From Bacteroidota bacterium (GTDB lineage Bacteria > Bacteroidota > Bacteroidia > Flavobacteriales_F > PHOS-HE28): a stretch of 8,638 nucleotides of DNA. The notes below the pieces were generated by a model. That model saw only the letters and a list, made by a program, of their open reading frames with translations, did no database searches and was not told the origin of the DNA. Below are positions 1-7,515 of the stretch, one piece after another; the stretch's first letter is position 1, and every line of letters begins with the position of its first letter. The DNA lies in NCBI GenBank assembly GCA_023428865.1, contig JAEYWT010000309.1, positions 1 through 8,638 on the forward strand, read 5' to 3'. A program made the position numbers and the translations under genes.

Positions 1-859
1 TATGTGGTGTGAGCAGTACCCGGTCGTGCTGCATCATCCGAAGATAGCTATGCTGGTCAATGGATGCATCGAGCCCATCCAGTTCGGGACGTTCGAACTC
101 CAGCACATCCAGTGCGGCGGCATGCACACGACCGTTGTCTATCGCGTCCAGCAAGGCTTTCGTATGCACCACGGCACCGCGCGAAGTGTTCAGGAACCAG
201 ATCGGCTTCTGCAGCTTCGCGAAGAAAGCTTCGTCCGCGTAATGTTCCGTTTCATCGGTCTTCGGCAGGTGCAGGCTGATCACATCACTGATCGTAAGCA
301 GCTCTTCGAGGTCCACTTCTTCCACTCCATTCCCGCCAAAGCCATGCTTGTATCTATCGTGCGCAACGATGCGGACTCCGAACCCACGCAACTTCTCGGC
401 GAAAGCACTGCCCATCTGCCCGAAGCCGATGATGCCAACGGTCTTTCCGCTGAGGTCCGTGCCTCGCAACGCTTCGCGCGGCCATGATCCCGCACGCACC
501 GCCACATTAGCCGGTACAAGGATCTTCAGTAGGGCCAGCAAGAGCATCACGGAAGTCTCGCCCACACCATCGCGATTGCCCTCTGGCGAATTGAGTACGA
601 TGATCCCTTTCTCCTTGCAATGTGCTTGATCGATGTTCTCCAACCCTGAACCCACACGCGCAACGAATTTCAACTGCGGTGAACGGTCCATCGTGGCAGC
701 ATCGATGCGTTTGCTCCGCACCACAAGCCCTTCCAACTGAGGGCGCTCCTCATTTTGTTGCCGCTCGCTCATCGTATGCAACACCGAGCAGCTATGCCCA
801 GCAGCTTCCAACCGTTGTTGAAGCACGGGATGGATGCTGTCCACGATGCCGATACGCAT
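1..859 (-). CDS. D-2-hydroxyacid dehydrogenase (phosphoglycerate dehydrogenase-like), C-terminus cut by window edge
   Basis: Predicted cytoplasmic NAD(H)-dependent dehydrogenase of the D-isomer-specific 2-hydroxyacid family; 286 residues are visible and the C-terminus runs off the left edge. The N-terminal substrate-domain signature VGSGLENID is at about 69-77. The Rossmann loop GFGQMG (G145, G147, G150) is followed by D168, the acidic residue expected to bind the adenosine ribose and favour NAD over NADP. The catalytic triad is complete: R227 in NTSRGA, E256 in DVLEFE, and H286 in LTPH, which is the last codon in the window. About 30 residues separate Glu and His, more than in E. coli SerA (23); this resembles short ACT-less Bacteroidetes homologues as I remember them. 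Substrate is uncertain: 3-phosphoglycerate (serine synthesis) is one option, another 2-keto/2-hydroxy acid is equally possible. The start is the ATG two bases after the mgtE stop (TGACCATG), implying co-translation with mgtE. Family is firm, exact substrate is not. Confidence 0.9.
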   Translation of the reverse strand, partial: MRIGIVDSIHPVLQQRLEAAGHSCSVLHTMSERQQNEERPQLEGLVVRSKRIDAATMDRSPQLKFVARVGSGLENIDQAHCKEKGIIVLNSPEGNRDGVGETSVMLLLALLKILVPANVAVRAGSWPREALRGTDLSGKTVGIIGFGQMGSAFAEKLRGFGVRIVAHDRYKHGFGGNGVEEVDLEELLTISDVISLHLPKTDETEHYADEAFFAKLQKPIWFLNTSRGAVVHTKALLDAIDNGRVHAAALDVLEFERPELDGLDASIDQHSYLRMMQHDRVLLTPH

Positions 860-861
860 GG

Positions 862-2229
862 TCAGGAGAGTATGCCGTACATCAAGTGGCCTACGGTGAA
901 GTAGGTGAGCAGGCCGAAGATGTCGTTCAAGGTGGTCACGAATGGTCCGGTCGCCAGGGCCGGGTCCACCTTCAAACGGTCCAGCAACAAGGGGATCACC
1001 GTGCCGAACATGGCGGCAGTGAGGATCACGGTGAAGAGCGCGATACTTACTGTGTAGGTCAACGCCTGCGTTTGTTCCAGGGCGAAGTTGATCGCGAAGA
1101 TGGCTGCTCCACATACCAGCGCGGTGAGCAGGGCAACACGCATCTCTTTCCACATGCGGGTGAGCAGGTTCACGTTCACCATGCTGCCAGAAGCCAGGCC
1201 CTGCACCACGATCGCGGAGGATTGTACACCTACGTTGCCAGCTGTAGCCGCGATCAACGGCATGAAGAAGGCCATGGTGGGGTCTATCCTCAGTTGGCCT
1301 TCGTATTGCGCGATGATTCGCGAGGTCACGATACCTCCGGCGAGACCGATGAGCAGCCAAGGCAAGCGCGCACGTACCTGCACCAAGGGGCTATCGGTTG
1401 CATCCACGTCTTCACTGATACCACTGGCGAGCTGGTAGTCTTCGGTGGCCTCCTCGCTCATTACGTCCATCACGTCATCGAACGTGATGCGGCCCACTAG
1501 CGTACCGCTCTTGTCCACTACGGGCAACACCACCACGTCGTACTTCTTCATCCGCTGCACCACATCCTCCACATCCGTATCGGTGGTCACGGAGAATACT
1601 TCGGTCTCAGCGATATGCTTGATCAGCGTACGTGTGCTCTCTGCACTGAACAGCAGGTCCTTCAACGGAAGGATACCGCATAGCCGTTCGTCCTTGTCCA
1701 CTACATAGATGGTGTACACATGGTCCACTTCCGATGCCTGGCGCCGCATTTCTACGATGGCACGGGCCACGGTCCAGTCGGTGCGCACGCTTACGAGTTC
1801 CTTGGCCATGAGGGCACCCGCGGTGCCTTCGGCGTAGGTGAGCAGTTCTTCGATGTCTTCCCGGTGTTCAGGGTCATCGAGCAAGGCGATCACCTCGCGC
1901 TGCTTGTCCTCGCTCAGGTCGGCCATCACGTCGGCCGCATCGTCGGAGTCGATATGCTCCAACACGTCCTCGGCGATCTCGCGGCTGGTGAGCGAGTTCA
2001 GCAGGTCTTCCCGCAGCTCCTCGTGCAGCTCCAACAACACTTCCGCCGCCACTTCACTATCCAACAGGCGATAGACGTACACCGCATCGTCCAACTGGAG
2101 CTGGTCCATGATGGTACCGATGTCCGCAGGATGCAGGTCGTGCAGTAGCGTCTGGATGGCCGAATCACGCCCTTGCGCCACATCGGCCCGCAGGGCTTCC
2201 AGTTGGGTGCGGGTAAGATCGATGGACAT
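862..2229 (-). CDS. mgtE: Magnesium transporter MgtE
   Basis: Inner-membrane Mg2+ channel/transporter with cytosolic Mg2+ sensing; 455 residues, the usual MgtE length, with all parts present. Residues about 1-132 form the acidic helical N domain. Two CBS domains cover about 137-200 and 201-260, with the second ending in GRITFDDVMDVM (about 246-257). A connecting helix of about 260-285 leads into a membrane part of five predicted helices (about 287-305, 318-345, 363-385, 390-418, 428-452). Signatures are AATAGNVGVQSS (327-338) and the TM5 motif ATGPFVTTLNDIFG (426-439); D436 should match the pore Mg2+-binding aspartate of Thermus MgtE. In the family, low cytosolic Mg2+ releases the N and CBS domains and opens the pore, so control is probably post-translational. 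The 78-base leader is too short for an M-box riboswitch, and I see no convincing promoter there. It may be read through from ksgA and is probably co-transcribed with the dehydrogenase downstream. Confidence 0.97.
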   Translation of the reverse strand: MSIDLTRTQLEALRADVAQGRDSAIQTLLHDLHPADIGTIMDQLQLDDAVYVYRLLDSEVAAEVLLELHEELREDLLNSLTSREIAEDVLEHIDSDDAADVMADLSEDKQREVIALLDDPEHREDIEELLTYAEGTAGALMAKELVSVRTDWTVARAIVEMRRQASEVDHVYTIYVVDKDERLCGILPLKDLLFSAESTRTLIKHIAETEVFSVTTDTDVEDVVQRMKKYDVVVLPVVDKSGTLVGRITFDDVMDVMSEEATEDYQLASGISEDVDATDSPLVQVRARLPWLLIGLAGGIVTSRIIAQYEGQLRIDPTMAFFMPLIAATAGNVGVQSSAIVVQGLASGSMVNVNLLTRMWKEMRVALLTALVCGAAIFAINFALEQTQALTYTVSIALFTVILTAAMFGTVIPLLLDRLKVDPALATGPFVTTLNDIFGLLTYFTVGHLMYGILS

Positions 2230-2307
2230 GCGTTCTTCGGTGCTTGCAGAAGCGGAGCGGCTCCTTTTTCAAGCTGGCGCGAAGCTACGAAAGTGGCAAG
2301 GGTCGGG

Positions 2308-3072
2308 CTAGTCCTTACACGACAGCGTGAGGTCTATGAAATCCTGCACGGAGAGCTGCTCCGCGCGTTTGCCTGCATATTCCGATGGCACTCCACTGGG
2401 CAACTCCTTGAATCCCTTCAGGGCATTGGACAGGGTCTTGCGGCGTTGGTTGAAGGCGGTCTTCACCAATCTTTTGAAGAGGGCCTCGTCACACGGCATC
2501 GCTTGTACCGTGTTGCGTTTCATGCGCATCACCGCGCTGCGTACTTCCGGCGGCGGAATGAAGGCCTCGCGTTCCACGGTGAAGAGCATCTCCATGTCGT
2601 ACCACACCTGCGCTAGCACGCTGGTGATGCCATAGGTGCGACTGCCGGGCCCGGTGCAGATGCGGTCCGCCACTTCCTTCTGGAACATGCCTACCATTTC
2701 CGGGAATCGGTCGCGATGCTCGAGTATCTTGAAGACGATCTGGGTGCTGATGTTGTATGGGAAATTGCCGATCACGGCGATAGGCCCATCGGTGATCGAG
2801 TCCGGATCCATGCGCAGGAAATCGCTTTCGCGCACTTCGATCCCGGGGTAGGTGTGTTCCAGGTAGCGGACCGATTCGGTGTCCACTTCGTAGCAGACCA
2901 ATTCGGTATCCGGTCGATGCACGAGGTGCTTGGTGAGTGCTCCGGTGCCCGGTCCCACTTCGATCACATGGTGGTAGCCGCCGTGCCCGGTCAGGCTTTC
3001 AGCAATGCGCCGCGCGATGTCCTCTTCCTTGAGGAAATGCTGACCGAGATGTTTTTTCGCGCGAACCTGCAT
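2308..3072 (-). CDS. ksgA: 16S rRNA adenine-N6,N6 dimethyltransferase (KsgA/RsmA)
   Basis: SAM-dependent enzyme that dimethylates two adjacent adenines in the 3' terminal hairpin of 16S rRNA (A1518/A1519 in E. coli numbering) during late 30S maturation; its loss classically gives kasugamycin resistance. At 254 residues it is slightly shorter than the E. coli enzyme (273). It opens with the family motif KKHLGQHFL (6-14). SAM motif I is VIEVGPGTGAL (36-46), the acidic motif II residue is in YEVD (61-64), and the catalytic motif IV is NFPYNIS (103-109); Phe where E. coli has Leu is normal in Bacteroidetes homologues as I recall them. The C-terminal RNA-binding region includes FNQRRKTLSNAL (207-218). 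The start is the ATG overlapping the stop of the DUF4286 gene by one base (TGATG), so translational coupling is likely. Its SAM could come from metK at the right end of the window. Confidence 0.97.
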   Translation of the reverse strand: MQVRAKKHLGQHFLKEEDIARRIAESLTGHGGYHHVIEVGPGTGALTKHLVHRPDTELVCYEVDTESVRYLEHTYPGIEVRESDFLRMDPDSITDGPIAVIGNFPYNISTQIVFKILEHRDRFPEMVGMFQKEVADRICTGPGSRTYGITSVLAQVWYDMEMLFTVEREAFIPPPEVRSAVMRMKRNTVQAMPCDEALFKRLVKTAFNQRRKTLSNALKGFKELPSGVPSEYAGKRAEQLSVQDFIDLTLSCKD

Positions 3073-3380
3073 CAGATGGTATGCAACACCTCCAGCAATG
3101 TTCTGAAGGCTGCGAACTTGCCACCGTAGTGCGTTTGGGTCTCGGCCTGTAGGCGCGGCGCGTGTTGGTCGCGGTAGCGCTCGTAAGTGGCCATGTCCGC
3201 GCAGGTGTATTGCACGGCGTAGGTGATCCCGCCTTCATCATCGGCCAGCACGCGGCAGATGCGACTGTCGAGGAAAAGCCCGGTAGCCATCACATCCGGG
3301 ATGTGCGTGTGCTTCATCCATTCCAACCATGCGGCGTGTACGTCGTTGTCCACGTTGATGGTGACGTTGTAGATGATCAT
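3072..3380 (-). CDS. DUF4286 family protein
   Basis: Small (102 residue) soluble protein of unknown function, recognised as DUF4286 from its opening MIIYNVTINVD, the following WLEWMKHTHIPDVMATGLF (about 18-36), the central YAVQYTC (about 54-60) and the end FRTLLEVLHTI (about 92-102). The family is largely restricted to Bacteroidetes. There is no signal peptide or membrane segment, so it should be cytoplasmic. The short beta-strand/helix alternation, with hydrophobic strands at both the start and the middle, is compatible with a ferredoxin-like dimeric alpha+beta barrel, but that is inference. It begins two bases after the TPR gene stop and its stop overlaps the ksgA start by one base. This suggests matched expression with ksgA and a possible link to ribosome biogenesis, which is guilt by association only. 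No catalytic motif is visible. Confidence 0.85.
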   Translation of the reverse strand: MIIYNVTINVDNDVHAAWLEWMKHTHIPDVMATGLFLDSRICRVLADDEGGITYAVQYTCADMATYERYRDQHAPRLQAETQTHYGGKFAAFRTLLEVLHTI

Positions 3381-3382
3381 GA

Positions 3383-5233
3383 CTATTGCGTTGGCACGGG
3401 TGGTTCAGGTGGCGCTTCGAGGTTGTCGCCACGTAATTTGCGGAAGCGATCGCGAGCTTCGGGAACGAAGATGCTGCCGGTCTGTTCGAAGAGCAGCCGT
3501 TGGTAGATCGCCTTGGCTTTCTCCGGATCGTTGAGCCTGTCCTCGTACAAAATGCCGAGGTCCAGCAACGCATTGTCAACGAGGATGTCCAGCGGATAGA
3601 GCTCCAGCAGTTTGTTCAGTTGCATGGCGGCTTCATCGTACCGGTGTCGAGCGTAGGCGATGCGGTACCGCTCGTACAGGATGTCGTCGCCCAGGGAATG
3701 TCCGGGGTAGGCTTCCGTCAAGGAGTCCAGCACCCCGAGCGCTTCGTCATATCGGTGTTGGAAACGCAGCAGTTCGGCCCGTGCGAAGTAGCTCAACGGA
3801 ACGCTGTTGCTGTCCAGCCCGAGGTTGTCCGTTATGCGCAGGGAGAGTTCCATGGCATCGTTCGCGATCAATTTGCTGGTGCTCGATTTCAAGACCTGCA
3901 ACTGCGCCTGTGCCCAAAGGAAATCGCCCGAATAGAAGGACACCTTGGCGTTTCGCAAGCGCGCCTCGTGGCCCAGCATGTCGTATTTGAAATCGAGGTC
4001 CACTTGGGAGTAGAGCAATGAGGCTTCCCACACATTGCCGTCCAGCAAGTACACGTCGCCTAGGTCGAGTTTCAGTTGTGCCTTGGTCTTCGGATCGATC
4101 GTTGGTAGTGCAATGCCTTCTTCCAATAAGGTCACCGCACCCGCATGGTCGTTCAGGTAGTAGGCTTTCAGGTGGGCCCGATCGCGGAGTAGGTCAATGG
4201 TGTTCGGCTTCAGCCCGAGTTCGGTAATGGTGCTCGCCGCACGCTGGTCCAGGTCTTGCAGTTCGTCGAGCTTCGGTTCAGCCTGATCGGTCAGTTGGTC
4301 ATAACGTGTTCGAACAGCACCGATGCGTGCTTGGATGTAGTTGGCATCATTGCGAGCCAAGCTGAGCACGTATTCGTAGCACTTGTAGGCCGTTGCATGA
4401 TCGTCGTTGGAGAGCGCGATGCGGGCAAGGTCCATCAGGCGGGCACCGCCCTCGTCGAAACGCTTGTCCATGGCTTTGCTCTGCACGAAGGCGCTGTTGA
4501 GGTCTTTCTGCTGGATGTACATCCAGATGAGCAGGTCGGGGAAGATGGTGCGCTGCGGATCCTTTTGGATGCGCCGCAAGAGCTCGGTGCGTAGGATCTC
4601 GGATCGCTCGTCGGCCAGGGTGAAGTCGATGGAGCGTGAGAGTGCGTTCTGCACGGCCTGTATGTAACCTTCATTCACTGCGAGAAGATCCATGTAAGCC
4701 GAAACCATCTTCGCCGTATTCCCTTTGGCGCCATACAACCCGGCGATCTCGTATGCGAAGGATTGGCCTGCTGGCAATGTGCGGCCACCGCGTTCATAGG
4801 CTTCAATTGCTCGGTCCAGTTCGTTGGCCTGTTGGAAGGCATTGGCCACGGTGCGGATGTTGTTCTGATCGCTCCCCATCTGCTTCAAGGCCTTGTCGTA
4901 TTCCTTGTTGGCCTTGTCCGCTTCACCACTGGCCTTGTACACACCGCCGAGGTCGATGTAGTAGCGCGCCTCGTTGTCGCTCCGTCGCAGCTGGTCCTTC
5001 ACGAGTTTCTCGGCCCCATCAAGATCGTTCAGGGCCACGTAGCTTTTCAGCAATTGCTCGTAGTAGTAGGTGTTGGGCTGTTTGCGGTGGATCTTCTCGT
5101 AGTAGAGGATCGCCTTGGCATAGTCGCCTTGCTGGAAGTACTGTGCAGCCAGTTGCTCGTCGGTGCCCGGTTGGGCATGTGCAACGGACAGGGTGACCAA
5201 CGCGAGGAACAGCAGCAGGATCCGGTGCATCAT
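3383..5233 (-). CDS. Secreted tetratricopeptide-repeat protein
   Basis: 616 residues, function unknown. The first 20 residues (MMHRILLLFLALVTLSVAHA) form a typical Sec signal peptide with a signal peptidase I AxA-type site before QPG, so the mature protein should be periplasmic or envelope-associated. The rest is almost entirely helical TPR-like repeats. The clearest units are about 24-57, 90-118, 125-150, 388-412, 423-450, 485-510, 520-545 and 556-583, the last being YEDRLNDPEKAKAIYQRLL. The last dozen residues are proline-rich (EAPPEPPVP). No enzyme domain, Cys lipobox or beta-barrel signature is seen, so it probably acts as a protein-interaction scaffold. The two consecutive ATGs (5233 and 5230) overlap the stop of the upstream lipoprotein gene, so either start gives a coupled junction (ATGA or TGATG). 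Expression together with that lipoprotein suggests a shared envelope role. The third helical region (about 185-340) matches TPR consensus poorly. Confidence 0.88.
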   Translation of the reverse strand: MMHRILLLFLALVTLSVAHAQPGTDEQLAAQYFQQGDYAKAILYYEKIHRKQPNTYYYEQLLKSYVALNDLDGAEKLVKDQLRRSDNEARYYIDLGGVYKASGEADKANKEYDKALKQMGSDQNNIRTVANAFQQANELDRAIEAYERGGRTLPAGQSFAYEIAGLYGAKGNTAKMVSAYMDLLAVNEGYIQAVQNALSRSIDFTLADERSEILRTELLRRIQKDPQRTIFPDLLIWMYIQQKDLNSAFVQSKAMDKRFDEGGARLMDLARIALSNDDHATAYKCYEYVLSLARNDANYIQARIGAVRTRYDQLTDQAEPKLDELQDLDQRAASTITELGLKPNTIDLLRDRAHLKAYYLNDHAGAVTLLEEGIALPTIDPKTKAQLKLDLGDVYLLDGNVWEASLLYSQVDLDFKYDMLGHEARLRNAKVSFYSGDFLWAQAQLQVLKSSTSKLIANDAMELSLRITDNLGLDSNSVPLSYFARAELLRFQHRYDEALGVLDSLTEAYPGHSLGDDILYERYRIAYARHRYDEAAMQLNKLLELYPLDILVDNALLDLGILYEDRLNDPEKAKAIYQRLLFEQTGSIFVPEARDRFRKLRGDNLEAPPEPPVPTQ

Positions 5234-5793
5234 CGGCGTGGTCGGCGTTTCGGTAGGGTATCGGCAAGCAGGCTGTCCACCGTAAGTTGTAGTTGCAGTG
5301 AGCGCCCGGTGGCTTGGTGGTTCTCGATCACCAACAGCAGGTTCTTCTCGGCCTGTTCGGCAGATCGGGTTTCCTGCCGCATCGCATTCACGATCTCGTC
5401 TTCCTGCAACGCGCCCTGTACGATGTCGCTCCGTAAGCGTTTCAACCGCGCCGTACTTTCCGCGATATGCTGCAGGGTGGCTTGATGATCCATCCCGCGC
5501 CGACCGGTTTCGCGCAGTTCCACGAACTGGGCACCGAGTTGAGCGGCCGTAGCCTTGTCCAAGGTGTCGTTGAAGCGGCGTAGGAAGAGTCCACGTGTTC
5601 GCTGAAGGACCGAATCCGCCTTGGCATAGCGCTGCGTGTCCAGTTCGTTCAGGGTAAGGCGTGCGGCTTCCATGGCGGTGATCAGGCTATCCACGGTGGC
5701 AAGCTGCTGCGGATCGGCGGCACGTCGGCATGAGGATATCGTGGTACTTGCTACCAACGCTACCAGACCAGCCAACAGTATGCCACGCTTCAT
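5230..5793 (-). CDS. Predicted small lipoprotein with coiled-coil-like helices
   Basis: 187-residue protein I do not recognise by family. It starts with MKRG followed by a hydrophobic stretch (ILLAGLVALVAS) and a plausible lipobox ISSC with Cys22, so it should be lipidated and envelope-anchored by signal peptidase II. The mature part (23-187) is highly charged, rich in Glu, Arg, Ala and Leu, and predicted helical, with heptad-like hydrophobic spacing around 35-75 and 105-170. It ends in a basic tail (PKRRPRR). Arg-Arg directly follows the lipidated Cys; I see no acidic surface-export signal of the Bacteroidetes type, so a periplasm-facing location is the simpler guess. The gene begins four bases after the serS stop and its stop overlaps the TPR gene start, which supports a real, translated gene. 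No catalytic motif is visible. The reading as an adaptor working with the TPR protein is inference. Confidence 0.78.
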   Translation of the reverse strand: MKRGILLAGLVALVASTTISSCRRAADPQQLATVDSLITAMEAARLTLNELDTQRYAKADSVLQRTRGLFLRRFNDTLDKATAAQLGAQFVELRETGRRGMDHQATLQHIAESTARLKRLRSDIVQGALQEDEIVNAMRQETRSAEQAEKNLLLVIENHQATGRSLQLQLTVDSLLADTLPKRRPRR

Positions 5794-5797
5794 CGGC

Positions 5798-7069
5798 TCA
5801 CTTAGTGATCATGGCGAAGCCCGTATACGGTTGCAAGGCTTTCGGTATGCGGATGCCTTCGGGCGTCTGGTTGTTCTCCAGCAACGCAGCTACGATCCGT
5901 GCCAGTGCCAGCGCACTGCCGTTCAAGGTATGCGTCAGACGATTTTTCTTGTCCTCTTTGAATTTCAACTTCAAGCGGTTGCTCTGGAAGGTCTCGAAGT
6001 TGCTGATGGAGCTCACCTCCAACCAACGTTTCTGCGCGGCGCTGTACACCTCCATGTCATAGGTCATGGCGCTGGCGAAACCCATGTCGCCACCGCAGAG
6101 CAACAACTGGCGGTAGGGTAGCTCCAATGCGCGTAACAGGCCTTTCACATGTTCCACCATTTCCTCCAGAACGGCATAACTGTTCTCGGGTTTTTCGATG
6201 CGTACGATCTCCACCTTGTCGAACTGGTGTACGCGGTTCAAGCCACGCACGTGTGCGCCATAGCTACCCGCCTCGCGGCGGAAGCAGGGTGTGTAGCCCA
6301 CCAGCTTGATCGGCAGTTGCGCGGCATCCAGGGTCTCGTCGCGGTAGAGGTTGGTGATGGGCACTTCGGCCGTGGGGATCAGGTACAGCCCATCTGCCGT
6401 TGCGTGGTACATCTGCCCTTCCTTATCCGGCAACTGTCCTGTGGCGAAGGCGCTGGCCTCGTTCACCATGTGCGGCGGAATGATCTCGCGGTAGCCGGCT
6501 TCCGTAGCCTTATCCAGGAAGAAGGCGATGAGCGCGCGCTGCAGCTTGGCACCTTGGCCGCTGTATACCGGGAAGCCAGCCCCGGTGAGCTTCACTCCCA
6601 AGTCTAAGCTGAAGAGCTCGTATTGCTCGGCCAGCTCCCAGTGCGGCTTTGCGCCTTCGTGCAACGTGGGCACGGTCCCTTCTTCCATCACCACGGTGTT
6701 CTCCTCGGGGGTCTTACCCTCGGGCACCTTTGCGTTGGGCGCGTTGGGGATGGTGCAGAGGTGGTCGTGCAGAGCTTTTTCAGCGATGTCGAGTTTCTCT
6801 TTCAGCGCTGCCGTGGTGGCTTTCAGTTCAGTGGTGCGGGCGCGTGCAGCTTCAGCTTCCTCCTTCTTGCCGCCTTTCATCAATTCGCCGATGGTGCGGC
6901 TAAGGCCGTTCAGCTCGTTCAGTCGCGCATCCAGCTCGGTCTGTGTGGAGCGGCGTGCATCGTCCAGTGTGCGCGCGGTATCCAGTAGCGCCTTCGCGTC
7001 GATGTTGCGCTTGGTAAGGCGCTGTTCGGCCTCTTCACGTTGCTCTCTCAGGAAATTCAGCTCCAGCAT
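5798..7069 (-). CDS. serS: Seryl-tRNA synthetase
   Basis: Cytoplasmic class II aminoacyl-tRNA synthetase that charges tRNA-Ser (and tRNA-Sec where present) with serine; 423 residues, normal length. Residues 1 to about 105 form the long antiparallel coiled-coil arm that binds the tRNA-Ser extra arm (Glu/Ala/Lys-rich, around LMKGGKKEEAEAARART at 63-79). The catalytic core has the serine-binding TAE loop (233-235), class II motif 2 with FRREAGS (263-269) and VHQFDKVEI (280-288), and motif 3 LNGSALALARIVAALLENNQ (382-401) with Arg391 expected to contact ATP. I chose the ATG at 7069 (MLELNFLRE), which matches the usual SerS N-terminus. An in-frame ATG at 7138 would add 23 residues (MATARRSLREAVYLYLPKN...) with no counterpart in the family. 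This is the first gene of the tight serS-to-ksgA run and lies downstream of the rpmA terminator, so it should have its own promoter. Confidence 0.97.
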   Translation of the reverse strand: MLELNFLREQREEAEQRLTKRNIDAKALLDTARTLDDARRSTQTELDARLNELNGLSRTIGELMKGGKKEEAEAARARTTELKATTAALKEKLDIAEKALHDHLCTIPNAPNAKVPEGKTPEENTVVMEEGTVPTLHEGAKPHWELAEQYELFSLDLGVKLTGAGFPVYSGQGAKLQRALIAFFLDKATEAGYREIIPPHMVNEASAFATGQLPDKEGQMYHATADGLYLIPTAEVPITNLYRDETLDAAQLPIKLVGYTPCFRREAGSYGAHVRGLNRVHQFDKVEIVRIEKPENSYAVLEEMVEHVKGLLRALELPYRQLLLCGGDMGFASAMTYDMEVYSAAQKRWLEVSSISNFETFQSNRLKLKFKEDKKNRLTHTLNGSALALARIVAALLENNQTPEGIRIPKALQPYTGFAMITK

Positions 7070-7178
7070 GGGTGTCCGATCGTTCTTGGGTAGGTAAAGG
7101 TAGACGGCTTCACGGAGGCTACGGCGTGCGGTCGCCACTTGCCATCAACAGGAAGTAGGTTCTTGAGGTGTGACAACG
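7070..7178 (-). promoter_or_regulatory. serS leader with a weak candidate promoter box
   Basis: This 109-base stretch between the rpmA terminator and serS must hold the promoter of the serS operon if that terminator is efficient. The best match to the Bacteroidetes -7 box (TAnnTTTG) on the minus strand is TACCTTTA at 7102-7095, one base off. It sits 25 bases before the chosen serS ATG, close to the 23 bases seen for the better rplU box. No TTTG-like -33 element lies 19-21 bases upstream of it, so the assignment is tentative. If it is the promoter, the ATG at 7138 would be upstream of the transcript start. Confidence 0.3.
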
Positions 7179-7211
7179 AAAAAGCCTCCCCGACAAGTCG
7201 AGGAGGCTTTT
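7179..7211 (-). terminator. Rho-independent terminator after rpmA
   Basis: Read on the minus strand, a perfect 10-base-pair stem (AAAAGCCTCC with GGAGGCTTTT; arms 7211-7202 and 7189-7180) encloses a 12-base loop that can itself pair (CGA/TCG), followed by T residues ending at 7179. It begins 19 bases after the rpmA stop. The A-run on the other arm also makes it a potential terminator for plus-strand transcripts, but no plus-strand gene points at it. It separates the rplU-rpmA unit from the serS operon. Confidence 0.85.
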
Positions 7212-7230
7212 GTGACTTGTCGTTCCGTGC

Positions 7231-7497
7231 TTAGTTCTTCGACTCAGCAGGCATCACGCTCACCACACTGCGGTCGCCACGCTTCTTCTGGAAGGTAACG
7301 ATACCGTCGGCGGTAGCGAACAGGGTGTGGTCCACACCAATGCCCACGTTCTTGCCGGGGTGGTGCTTGGTACCACGCTGACGCACGATGATGTTTCCTG
7401 CGATGGCTTCCTGACCACCGAACAACTTGATGCCGAGTCGCTTCGAGTGCGATTCGCGACCGTTCTGGGTACTGCCTTCACCTTTCTTGTGTGCCAT
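7231..7497 (-). CDS. rpmA: 50S ribosomal protein L27
   Basis: Large-subunit ribosomal protein whose N-terminal tail reaches toward the peptidyl transferase centre; 88 residues, normal length. It starts directly with MAHKKGEGSTQNGRES, the mature-type N-terminus, so there is no cleavable Firmicutes-type leader peptide. Conserved parts are KRLGIKLFGGQ (20-30), AGNIIVRQRGTKHHPG (33-48) and the C-terminal DGIVTFQKKRGDRS (64-77). The start is supported by family alignment and by an AAGGA-type purine run four bases upstream (minus strand of 7501-7506). The gene follows rplU after 54 bases, the common L21-L27 pairing, and is followed by a strong terminator. Confidence 0.97.
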   Translation of the reverse strand: MAHKKGEGSTQNGRESHSKRLGIKLFGGQEAIAGNIIVRQRGTKHHPGKNVGIGVDHTLFATADGIVTFQKKRGDRSVVSVMPAESKN

Positions 7498-7515
7498 GGC
7501 TTCCTTGGATTGTAA

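Noticed and set aside
2..91. Insertion between catalytic Glu256 and His286 of the dehydrogenase as a possible novelty
   Set aside because: All catalytic residues are present, and a longer loop here matches what I recall of short Bacteroidetes homologues, so it is probably lineage-typical.
622..1500. Long plus-strand open frame (292 codons) opposite mgtE and the dehydrogenase start
   Set aside because: It is antisense to two well-recognised genes, has low-complexity His/Gly/Gln-rich content and no recognisable domain. It is a frame shadow expected in GC-rich coding DNA, as are the other plus-strand open frames across the window.
2230..2307. Possible mgtE riboswitch or promoter in the 78-base ksgA-mgtE gap
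   Set aside because: The gap is too short for an M-box, and the only -7-like match (TAGCTTCG at 2287-2280) lacks a -33 partner. A small plus-strand hairpin with a T-run (about 2253-2270) points away from all genes.
2746..2766. Phe in KsgA motif IV (NFPY rather than the NLPY of E. coli)
   Set aside because: The essential Asn, Pro and Tyr are kept, and this variant is, to my knowledge, common in Bacteroidetes KsgA, so it is not evidence of altered function.
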